From Pseudolysinimonas_A sp039912695 (lineage in GTDB: Bacteria; Actinomycetota; Actinomycetes; Actinomycetales; Microbacteriaceae), in contig NZ_JBDSPJ010000014.1 in assembly GCF_039912695.1 (NCBI RefSeq), positions 124,001 to 188,000 of the forward strand: a stretch of DNA of 64,000 nt, read 5' to 3'. Shown one piece after another: positions 24,540-32,065 of this stretch. The position numbers were made by a program, and so were the translations under genes. The notes beneath the pieces are model-generated. The model was given only the letters and a program-made list of their open reading frames with translations. It was not told where the DNA came from and made no database searches. Each line of letters starts with the position of its first letter. The first letter of the stretch is position 1.

Positions 24540-25465
24540 GAGTGCGCCTCGCCGATGAGATCGAGAAAAACTTCCTCGAGGCCGATCTCGCCCGCCTCAA
24601 GCCTGATGAGTCCCGCCTTGTGGTCGACGACCAGGCGCGGGATGTCGTGCTGCGCAGCCCGCACATCGGTCACTGTCGCTTCGATCGACCCGACGTTCTC
24701 CCGGGTCACAGCTCCCGCCCAGGGTCGCTGGGCGATCGCGGCGGCGAGAGCATCCGCGCTGCCGGTGACCTCCATCGAGATCTTGTGAGTTCCGTAGCGC
24801 GCCTTGAGCTCGGGGATCGGAGCCTGGGTGAGAACGCGACCGCGATCGAGCACCGCGACAGTGTCACAGACTCGTTCGACATCACCCAAGATGTGGGTCG
24901 AAAAGAAGATCGTGGTGCGACCGCGCAGCGAGTCGATCATGTCGAGCACGTCTTTGCGCCCGATCGGGTCGAGCGCGCTCGTCGGTTCGTCGAGAAGCAG
25001 CAGTTGGGGCGCGTTAATGAGGGCCTGGGCGATGCCGAGGCGTTGCTTCATCCCGCGTGAATATCCGCCGATGCGCGTCGTGACCCCGCCCAGCCCGGCG
25101 CTGTCGAGCAGCATCCCGGCGCGTTGGGTGAGCACGCTGCGCTCCACCCCGAAGAGGCCGCCGGCGAATCGCATGAACTCGGGTGCCGTCATCCAGTCGT
25201 AGAACGCCGGAACGTCGGGAAGGAAGCCGAGTTGCGCGCGCACCGCGTTGCCCGCACGCGCGACATCGTGCCCGAGAACCCGCACGACGCCGCTGGTCGG
25301 CCGCGTCAGCCCGGTGATCAGCCGCAGGGCGGTCGTCTTACCGGCACCGTTCGGGCCGAGAAAGCCGAAGATCGACCCCTCCTCGACGGTGAGGTCAATG
25401 GCGTCGAGCGCGTGCTTGCCGTTGTAGGTCTTGGTCAGTGCCGAGACCTCGAGGGCGACCGTCAC
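24536..25465 (-). CDS. ABC transporter ATP-binding protein (ABC-2 exporter)
   Basis: 309 residues. Walker A GPNGAGKTT, signature YSRGMKQRLGIAQALI, Walker B LLLLDEPTSALDP and the H-loop STHILGDVERVCD are all present. The ~90-residue C-terminal extension is typical of NatA/CcmA-like exporters. The GTG start overlaps the stop of the PLDc_N gene, and the stop overlaps the permease start, so all three genes form one unit. The exported substrate is unknown. Confidence 0.92.
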   Translation of the reverse strand: MTVALEVSALTKTYNGKHALDAIDLTVEEGSIFGFLGPNGAGKTTALRLITGLTRPTSGVVRVLGHDVARAGNAVRAQLGFLPDVPAFYDWMTAPEFMRFAGGLFGVERSVLTQRAGMLLDSAGLGGVTTRIGGYSRGMKQRLGIAQALINAPQLLLLDEPTSALDPIGRKDVLDMIDSLRGRTTIFFSTHILGDVERVCDTVAVLDRGRVLTQAPIPELKARYGTHKISMEVTGSADALAAAIAQRPWAGAVTRENVGSIEATVTDVRAAQHDIPRLVVDHKAGLIRLEAGEIGLEEVFLDLIGEAHS

Positions 25466-25788
25466 GGTGCGTCTCGGGTTTCGGGTTCGCCGTAGAGCGC
25501 GTCAGCGACTGACTTTCGGGCGGCGCTGCTCGGCGGTGCGGCGGGAGCCAGCTCGGCGGGCGGTGCCGAGGCGCGACCGATAGCGAGGTACAGGATGGCG
25601 CCGATCATGTTGACCAGCAGGATGATCGCCACCCAGATCCACTTGTTGCCGAACGTGACGCTCGCGCGCGGTCGGCGAGCGAGGCTGACCAGAGCGACGA
25701 CGTCGAGGGCGATCTGGACGACGGCGAGGACACCCAAAATTGCCCACACTCCCGGGGAGATCGAACTGAGATCCAGGTTCGGATTCAC
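25462..25788 (-). CDS. PLDc_N domain small membrane protein
   Basis: 108 residues from the GTG at complement 25786-25788, chosen because AGGAGG sits 8 bp upstream. Two membrane segments: GVWAILGVLAVVQIALDVVAL and WIWVAIILLVNMIGAILYLAI, with NKWIWVAIILLVNMIGAILY matching the phospholipase D-nuclease N-terminal (PLDc_N) signature, ending in the family's GR. The tail is Ala/Pro-rich and cytoplasmic. It is the first gene of the exporter operon, and such proteins often accompany ABC-2 exporters. It may be an accessory membrane subunit. Confidence 0.8.
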   Translation of the reverse strand: MNPNLDLSSISPGVWAILGVLAVVQIALDVVALVSLARRPRASVTFGNKWIWVAIILLVNMIGAILYLAIGRASAPPAELAPAAPPSSAARKSVADALYGEPETRDAP

Positions 25789-25850
25789 GGTGACGCCTCC
25801 TGCTCTCGTTGGCGTCAATGTAAGCACGGGTAGATCGGTATCGTTCGAAG

Positions 25851-27137
25851 ATGACCGACTTCTGGGCCGATGCCGACGCTCACCTGCTGCGCTACGGCGC
25901 GACCTGGACTCCCGAGATCATCGTGAAGGCGAAGGGCACGCTGCTCTATACCGAGAGTGGTCGCGAGTTGCTCGATTTCACGAGCGGTCAGATGAGTTCG
26001 ATCCTCGGGCATTCGCATCCCGACGTCGTCGCGACGGTGCAGCGTCAGGTGGCCGAACTCGATCACCTCTACAGCGGGATGCTGTCGCGCCCGGTCGTCG
26101 ACCTCGCACGCCGTCTGAGCGAAACGCTGCCGGCATCCCTCTCCAAGGTGCTGCTGCTCACCACGGGGGCAGAGTCGAACGAAGCCGCGATCCGCATGGC
26201 CAAGTTGGTGACCGGCAAGCACGAGATCGTCTCGTTCTCGCGCTCCTGGCACGGGATGACGCACGCAGCCGCCGCGGCGACCTACAGCGCCGGGCGCAAG
26301 GGCTACGGCCCGGTCTCGCCGGGCAACATCGCGATCCCGCCGCCCTATGCCTACCGCCCAGATTTTGTGAACCCCGATGGCACGCACGACTGGCGTCGCC
26401 AGCTCGACTTCTCGTTCGAACTAGTTGACGCGCAGTCGGTCGGCAGTCTCGCCGCCTGCATCATCGAGCCGATCCTCAGCTCGGGCGGCATCATCGAACT
26501 CCCGCTCGGGTACCTCGCCGCGCTGAAGCAGAAGTGCGAGGAGCGCGGGATGCTGCTGATCCTCGACGAGGCGCAGACCGGGGTCTGCCGCACGGGCGAC
26601 TTCTACGCGTTCGAGCGAGATGGAGTGGTGCCCGATATCCTGACCCTGTCGAAGACGCTCGGTGCCGGGCTGCCGCTCGCCGCCGTCATCACGAGCGCTG
26701 AGATCGAGCAGGAGGCCTACGACCGCGGGTTCCTGTTCTTCACGACCCACGTCTCCGACCCCCTGGTCGCCGCCGTCGGACTGACCGTTCTGGATGTCAT
26801 CGAGCGCGACGGGCTGCTCGAGCGGGCCCAAGTGCTCGGAAAACAGCTCGGCGACGGACTACGCGCGCTTCAGCAGAAACACGAGGCCATCGGGGATGTG
26901 CGCGGCCGCGGGTTGATGCAGGGCGTCGAACTGGTGCTCGACCGCACGACGAAGGAGCCAGCCGAAGACCTCGGCGTGCTCGTCACACAGAAGTGTCGGG
27001 AACGGGGGCTGCACATGAACGTCGTGCAGTTGAAGGGGATGGGCAGCACGTTCCGCATCGCGCCACCGATCACCAGCACCGCCGACGAGATCGCCCAGGG
27101 GATCGACATTCTCGACCAGGCGCTGTCTGCGGCTTAA
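25851..27137 (+). CDS. dgdA: 2,2-Dialkylglycine decarboxylase
   Basis: 428 residues, class III aminotransferase fold. The sequence follows the Burkholderia DGD enzyme closely: FTSGQMSSILGH (Q47), LDHLYSGMLSRPVVDLA, TTGAESNEAAIRMAKLVTGK, SWHGMT (W133, M136), ATYSAGRKG, LDEAQTGVCRTG (D239, Q242), TLSKTLGAGLPLAA (K268, PLP Schiff base), TTHVSDPL and FRIAPP with the carboxylate-binding arginine. DGD decarboxylates 2-aminoisobutyrate or isovaline with transamination to pyruvate. Agreement at the side-chain pocket residues Q, W, M and R argues for true DGD rather than a generic omega-aminotransferase. Divergent from the PLDc_N gene; no dgdR-type regulator is adjacent. Confidence 0.88.
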   Translation: MTDFWADADAHLLRYGATWTPEIIVKAKGTLLYTESGRELLDFTSGQMSSILGHSHPDVVATVQRQVAELDHLYSGMLSRPVVDLARRLSETLPASLSKVLLLTTGAESNEAAIRMAKLVTGKHEIVSFSRSWHGMTHAAAAATYSAGRKGYGPVSPGNIAIPPPYAYRPDFVNPDGTHDWRRQLDFSFELVDAQSVGSLAACIIEPILSSGGIIELPLGYLAALKQKCEERGMLLILDEAQTGVCRTGDFYAFERDGVVPDILTLSKTLGAGLPLAAVITSAEIEQEAYDRGFLFFTTHVSDPLVAAVGLTVLDVIERDGLLERAQVLGKQLGDGLRALQQKHEAIGDVRGRGLMQGVELVLDRTTKEPAEDLGVLVTQKCRERGLHMNVVQLKGMGSTFRIAPPITSTADEIAQGIDILDQALSAA

Positions 27138-27204
27138 GCCATCGTCTCTGCAATGCACAATGTCGGCCCACTGGCCGTCGGTTCTGCGCTGCTTCAGCTG
27201 CGAG

Positions 27205-27369
27205 TCACTCCTCGCTTGAGGCGGCGGCCAGCAGCATCGCGGCGACCTTCTGCACGGGTTCGTTCCGAGCCAGCGCCCTCACCAGCGTCGCCTGCAACCG
27301 AGCTGTCTGCTCGGGATTCAAGTCGGGGCTGGAGATGGAGTCGCTGACCGTGTCGTAGGTGATCTTCAT
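27205..27369 (-). CDS. Small 54-residue protein downstream of ferritin-like gene
   Basis: A short gene starting MKITYDTVSDSISSPDLN and ending LLAAASSEE. The ATG is 9 bp after the stop of the ferritin-like gene, with a TGAGG ribosome binding site that uses that stop codon, so it is translated from the same mRNA. The sequence is amphipathic: an acidic N-terminal third, then an Ala/Leu/Arg helix (TARLQATLVRALARNEPVQ). No family recognised. Coding is supported by start, ribosome binding site, spacing and continuous in-frame sequence. Confidence 0.6.
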   Translation of the reverse strand: MKITYDTVSDSISSPDLNPEQTARLQATLVRALARNEPVQKVAAMLLAAASSEE

Positions 27370-27378
27370 GTCGTAGCC

Positions 27379-27861
27379 TCAGCCCGCGAGCTTCTGCAGC
27401 ATGGTGTGCAGTTCTTCACTGGTGTGGGTCTCCTGGTCCAGGTTGGCCTGCAACAGTGCGGCGACCTCGGTCGCGCCCATCGCCGTCACGGGGATGATCA
27501 GAGACTGATAGGCCGAGATCTCGTAGTGCTCGTTGCCGAGCGCACAGGACAGCACGACCTGGTCACGCAGCTTCGGGGCGCTGCGCTCGATCAGTGAACC
27601 GGCCTGCTTGCCAATCCCCTTGGTGCTCGGCGAGGGAGCCTTCGAGAGCTTGAGGTCGAGTAGTTGGAACACGCGATGAAGGTTGGCGATCTGCTCCTTC
27701 GTCTCGTCCGCGTGGTGGCGGAACATCTGCTTCACCTCTGCCGACTTCGCTCCTTTGCTGAGTTCGCCGAGTGCGGCGAGAGAGTCGTCTTCCATCGTGA
27801 GGGCGGTACGGAGCTGGTAGTGGAGCAGCTCGGGGGGCGTCTGAAGTGTCTGCTGGACCAT
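27379..27861 (-). CDS. DUF892/YciE-type ferritin-like protein
   Basis: 160 residues from the ATG at 27861, preceded by GGAAAG; an upstream in-frame extension to 27957 lacks family resemblance. The sequence PELLHYQLRTALTMEDDSLA, HHADETKEQIANLHRVFQLL, and GNEHYEISAYQSLI / LDQETHTSEELHTMLQKLA is four-helical with Glu/His pairs, as in DUF892 (YciE/YciF) ferritin-like stress proteins. These are induced by stress, and metal binding is inferred from homologues. It is first in a two-gene unit with the 54-residue protein. Confidence 0.8.
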   Translation of the reverse strand: MVQQTLQTPPELLHYQLRTALTMEDDSLAALGELSKGAKSAEVKQMFRHHADETKEQIANLHRVFQLLDLKLSKAPSPSTKGIGKQAGSLIERSAPKLRDQVVLSCALGNEHYEISAYQSLIIPVTAMGATEVAALLQANLDQETHTSEELHTMLQKLAG

Positions 27862-28053
27862 GGGGATCTTTCCGGGAGTACGCGCTTCTGAGGCGAGCGT
27901 CGAGTCGGGCTGTCCGTCTCGTACGTCAGGTCTACGTGAGGTGTTGGCGCCCTCCAAGAGGTTGACCTTCGCGGGTCGGGCGGCTATGCGCGACCCTCTA
28001 CGTTCACCGTGAAGACGTTCCCCGTCGCCCCCCTATCGCTGTACCGTGAATTG

Positions 28054-28740
28054 ATGCGCACACTGAGCTACAACCTCGAGAAGCACAAGGCCGCGGGTGA
28101 GCTGGTGGCGTTGACGGAGCAGTTCGACCTCGACGTGCTGTGCTTGCAAGAGTGTGAGACGACCGACCTCCCCATTGAGCTGGGGCCGCTCCACCTCGCC
28201 GATTCGACGCAGCGCAACCGCCTCGGGCTGGCGATCTACCACCGCCGCGACCGCTTCGAGTCGCTCGAGACCAAGGCCTATTCGCTCAAACGTGGGCTGC
28301 ACGATCGCATCGCAGCGCCCGCCCACGAGCGGTTGCTCGCCTGCCGACTCCGGGATGTCGTTGAGGGCCGAGACCTGCTCGTCGCCTCATTCCATGCCTC
28401 GCCGCTGACGGCATCCAACTCGTTGCGACGCAACCAGATTGCGTCGGCACACGCGCGGTTGCGCGACCTTGGCCCGGGGCTGCCGGCCCTGATGGTGGGT
28501 GACTACAACTACCCGCTCGGCAAGGCGAAACTCGGCGCCCGGATGCTCAAGGGCGGCTACGACCTCACCCTGAGCGACACCCGCACGTACACGAGATACA
28601 AGGTCGTGCGGGGTCACTTCGACTTCGCGACCTCGGCCGGCATGACAATCGACGGCATCGAGACTCTCACCCGAGGGGCGTCGGACCACATGCCGATTCT
28701 CGTCACATCGACCTACCGCGAGGTCGAAGCCGCGGCCTGA
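28054..28740 (+). CDS. Endonuclease/exonuclease/phosphatase family protein
   Basis: 228 residues from the ATG at 28054 (RTLSYNLEKHKAAGE); a GTG at 28009 would add 15 residues without homology. Core motifs: YNLEKHK (N and metal-binding segment), LQECETTDLP with the metal-binding glutamate, HASPL, GDYNYPLG (GDxN catalytic pair) and GASDHMPILV (SDH motif). These are the signature residues of the EEP superfamily of metal-dependent phosphodiesterases. The protein is small for the family. No strong ribosome binding site is seen upstream, so it may be leaderless. Substrate unknown. Confidence 0.85.
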   Translation: MRTLSYNLEKHKAAGELVALTEQFDLDVLCLQECETTDLPIELGPLHLADSTQRNRLGLAIYHRRDRFESLETKAYSLKRGLHDRIAAPAHERLLACRLRDVVEGRDLLVASFHASPLTASNSLRRNQIASAHARLRDLGPGLPALMVGDYNYPLGKAKLGARMLKGGYDLTLSDTRTYTRYKVVRGHFDFATSAGMTIDGIETLTRGASDHMPILVTSTYREVEAAA

Positions 28741-28754
28741 CCGGCACCGGTAGC

Positions 28755-30848
28755 GTGAGGCACGTGGCGACTCGCATCTACGTGGCATCCGCCGAAGGCG
28801 GCACCGGCAAGTCAACGGTTGCGCTCGGAATGCTCGACGCACTCCGGGCCAACGCTCCGCACGTCGCGGTGTTTCGACCCGTATCGCGATCGGATGCCGA
28901 CCACGACTACGTGCTCGAAATGTTGCTCGAACACGCCACCGCCGGCCTCGACTACGCGGCCTGTGTCGGGGTGACCTATCCGGAGTATCACGACAACCCG
29001 GAGGAGGCGATCACGACGATCGTCGAGCGCTTTGCCGCCGTTGAAGCGGCGTGCGATGCCGTCGTGATCGTGGGGTCGGACTACACCGACGTCGGCACTC
29101 CCACCGAGCTCGCCGCGAACGGGCGCATCGCCGCAAATATAGCCGCCCCCGTGTTGCTGGTTCTGAGCGGTCGGGATCGCGACGGATATCGCACCTCGGG
29201 CGAGGTGCGGACCTCACTCGAGGTGGCTCTGGGTGAGCTCGAGGCGGAGCACGCGACAGTACTTGGCGTCGTCGTCAACCGCTCTGACCCCGAACGACTC
29301 GACGAGATCCGCGCGGCACTCGTGGGCGATCACCGACCCGATGCGATCTGGGCGATTCCCGAAGACCCGGTGCTGGTTGCTCCGCTCCTGCGCACGGTGT
29401 TTGCCGCCGCCCACGCCGAGCTGCTGATCGGCGACCCGGAACGTCTGGAACGCCCCGTGCTTGGCACCGTCGTCGCTGCCATGTCGCTCGAGAACGTGCT
29501 GCCGCGCCTGCTCGAAGGGTCGGTGGTCGTCGTACCGGGAGACCGCTCCGACGTTCTGGTGGGTTCCGTCGTCGCACACCTGTCGCAGAGTTTTCCGTCC
29601 CTCGCGGGCATCATCCTGAACGGCGGCTTCCCGATCGCGCCAGCGGTGCGCAAACTCCTCGACGGACTGGATGTCTCACTGCCGATCGCCGCGACCGCCA
29701 CCGGCACGTTCGATACCGCGGTCGCCGTGACTCAAGCGCGCAGCCGGTACGCTGCCGACTCCCCGCAGAAGTATCAGACCGCTCTCGCGCTCTTCGAGAA
29801 CCATGTGGATGGCGCCGAGATTCTGCGCCGCCTGAGCCTTCCCGCGACGACCGTGCTCACGCCGATCCGGTTCGAGCACATGCTCATCGAGCGGGCGCGC
29901 ACCGACGTTCGCCACGTCGTGCTGGCCGAAGGCGACGACGACCGGATTCTGCAAGCCGCTGCGATCGTGCTGCAACGCGGGATCGCGCGGCTCACGATTC
30001 TCGGCGACGAAGCAACGGTGCGTGCCAGGGCTGCGGAACTCGGGGTCGACATCGCGGCGGCCGCGATCATCGCGCCAACCGATCCGGAGCTGCGGGAACG
30101 GTTCACCGACGAGTACGTCAGGCTGCGGGCGCACAAGGGTGTCGCGCGGATTCAGGCTTTCGACACCGTCACCGATGTGTCGTACTTCGGCACCCTCATG
30201 GTGCATCTGGGCCTTGCCGACGGGATGGTGTCGGGCGCCCGGCACACCACGGCGCACACCATCCGACCGGCTTTCGAGATCGTGAAGACGGCCCCTGGAG
30301 TCTCGGTCGTGTCGAGTGTGTTCTTCATGGCGCTCGCCGATCGGGTGCTGGTCTACGGAGATTGCGCCGTCATCCCGGAGCCGACGGTGGATCAACTCGC
30401 CGATATCGCGATCTCATCGGCCGAGACCGCTCGACGGTTCGGGATTGAGCCGCGCGTCGCGATGCTGTCGTACTCGACCGGCGACTCCGGTTCTGGCGCC
30501 GACGTCGACCGGGTGCGGGCAGCGACAGCACTCGTGCGGGAGCGCGCCCCGGAACTGCTCGTTGACGGTCCGATGCAGTACGACGCCGCCGCCGACCCGA
30601 CGACCGGCGCATCGAAACTGCCGGGGTCGGTGGTCGCCGGCCGGGCGACGGTCTTCGTCTTTCCCGACCTGAACACCGGCAACAACACCTACAAGGCCGT
30701 GCAACGCAGCGCGGGAGCGATCGCGATCGGCCCGGTGCTGCAAGGGCTCGCCAAGCCGGTTAACGACCTGTCGCGTGGTGCGCTGGTGCGGGATATCGTC
30801 AACACGATCGCGATCACCGCCATCCAGGCGCAAGGAACGACCGGATGA
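28755..30848 (+). CDS. pta: Phosphate acetyltransferase
   Basis: 697 residues, the long Pta type. The N-terminal P-loop-like domain is VASAEGGTGKSTVALGMLDAL, followed by a DRTGG-type regulatory middle domain. The C-terminal catalytic PTA_PTB domain contains HVVLAEGDDDRILQAA, GLADGMVSGARHTTAHTIRP, SYSTGDSGSG and FPDLNTGNNTYKAVQR. It interconverts acetyl-phosphate and acetyl-CoA. The GTG at 28755 is used here; a GTG at 28764 is a plausible alternative. The stop overlaps ackA (ATGA). With ackA and xfp it processes acetyl-phosphate made by phosphoketolase. Confidence 0.97.
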   Translation: MRHVATRIYVASAEGGTGKSTVALGMLDALRANAPHVAVFRPVSRSDADHDYVLEMLLEHATAGLDYAACVGVTYPEYHDNPEEAITTIVERFAAVEAACDAVVIVGSDYTDVGTPTELAANGRIAANIAAPVLLVLSGRDRDGYRTSGEVRTSLEVALGELEAEHATVLGVVVNRSDPERLDEIRAALVGDHRPDAIWAIPEDPVLVAPLLRTVFAAAHAELLIGDPERLERPVLGTVVAAMSLENVLPRLLEGSVVVVPGDRSDVLVGSVVAHLSQSFPSLAGIILNGGFPIAPAVRKLLDGLDVSLPIAATATGTFDTAVAVTQARSRYAADSPQKYQTALALFENHVDGAEILRRLSLPATTVLTPIRFEHMLIERARTDVRHVVLAEGDDDRILQAAAIVLQRGIARLTILGDEATVRARAAELGVDIAAAAIIAPTDPELRERFTDEYVRLRAHKGVARIQAFDTVTDVSYFGTLMVHLGLADGMVSGARHTTAHTIRPAFEIVKTAPGVSVVSSVFFMALADRVLVYGDCAVIPEPTVDQLADIAISSAETARRFGIEPRVAMLSYSTGDSGSGADVDRVRAATALVRERAPELLVDGPMQYDAAADPTTGASKLPGSVVAGRATVFVFPDLNTGNNTYKAVQRSAGAIAIGPVLQGLAKPVNDLSRGALVRDIVNTIAITAIQAQGTTG

Positions 30849-31999
30849 CCGCCCCGCGCGTCCTCGTCGTGAACGCCGGGTCGTCGTCGCTCAAGTACCG
30901 CGTTGTCGACCCGTCCGTTCCAGGGCGGGGCCGCTCTGCCCTCCAACGCTCTGTCCTCCAACACTCCGGTCTGATCGAGCGGATCGGCGAACCCGGCTCG
31001 GAGGTTCCCGATCACCAGGCCGCTCTTGCCACCGCGCTCGCCGATGTCGACCTCGACGGGGTCGTCGCGGTCGGGCATCGCGTCGTGCACGGCGGGGAGT
31101 TCGACAGCGCCGTGCTGATCGACGCCGAGGTCGAGCGCCGTATCGACGAACTCAGCGCGCTCGCCCCGTTGCACAACCCTCCAGCTCTGGCCGGCATCCG
31201 GGCCGCACGGGCGGCGCTCCCCGAGTTGCCCCAGGTCGCGGTGTTCGATACCGCGTTCCACGCCACGATGCCGCGCGAGGCGTCGACCTACGCGATCGAC
31301 GCGGCCCTTGCTGCCGAGCACGGCATCCGGCGGTATGGATTTCACGGCACCTCGTACCGCTACGTCTCGGCTCGGGCTGCGGAGTTCCTCGGGCGTCCGC
31401 TCACCGAGTTGCGGCTCATCGTGTTGCACCTGGGCAACGGCGCCTCCGCCGCGGCGATCCTGAACGGACGATCGATCGACACCTCGATGGGGCTCACCCC
31501 ACTCGAAGGTCTCGTGATGGGGACGCGCTCGGGCGACATCGATCCGGGAGTGCTTTTTCACCTGCACGCCGTGACCGGAGCGGACTTTGACGAACTCGAC
31601 GACCTGCTCAACCGTCGCAGCGGTCTGCTCGGGCTCGCGGGCCGCTCGGACATGCGCGAGGTGCAGGCGGCGGCCGACGCGGGATCGGATGCCGCCGCCC
31701 TCGCTCTCGACGTCTACCTGCACCGGCTGCGCCGCTATATCGGCGCCTACCTCGCGGAACTCGGTGGCCTCGACGCCCTCGTCTTCACGGCGGGTGTCGG
31801 CGAGAACAGCGCGATCATTCGGGCGCGGGCGGTCGAACGGCTTGCGCACCTTGGCCTGGCGGTCGACCCGGCACTCAACGCCGCGGCGGGCGGGGATGCC
31901 CGGGTGATTTCGCCGCCCGGAGCAACGCCGGTGCTTGTCGTGCCCACCGACGAAGAGTCTCAAATCGCCATGGAGACTATCGAACTCGTCGCAGGTTAA
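30845..31999 (+). CDS. ackA: Acetate kinase
   Basis: 384 residues. Begins VLVVNAGSSSLKYRVVD (phosphate-binding N-terminal motif), then GHRVVHGG, VFDTAFHATMP with the catalytic-site residues, RRYGFHGTSYRYV, VLHLGNGASAAA, MGLTPLEGLVMGTRSGDIDP and FTAGVGENS. All acetate kinase signatures are intact. It makes ATP and acetate from acetyl-phosphate, or the reverse. The ATG overlaps the pta stop by 4 bp. Phosphoketolase follows 66 bp downstream on the same strand. Confidence 0.97.
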   Translation: MTAPRVLVVNAGSSSLKYRVVDPSVPGRGRSALQRSVLQHSGLIERIGEPGSEVPDHQAALATALADVDLDGVVAVGHRVVHGGEFDSAVLIDAEVERRIDELSALAPLHNPPALAGIRAARAALPELPQVAVFDTAFHATMPREASTYAIDAALAAEHGIRRYGFHGTSYRYVSARAAEFLGRPLTELRLIVLHLGNGASAAAILNGRSIDTSMGLTPLEGLVMGTRSGDIDPGVLFHLHAVTGADFDELDDLLNRRSGLLGLAGRSDMREVQAAADAGSDAAALALDVYLHRLRRYIGAYLAELGGLDALVFTAGVGENSAIIRARAVERLAHLGLAVDPALNAAAGGDARVISPPGATPVLVVPTDEESQIAMETIELVAG

Positions 32000-32065
32000 T
32001 CCCGCGCTCTCCCAGGTTGACCCGGCGCTCTCGACGTGGCGACCCCCACACACCAGGGTGGGGGT

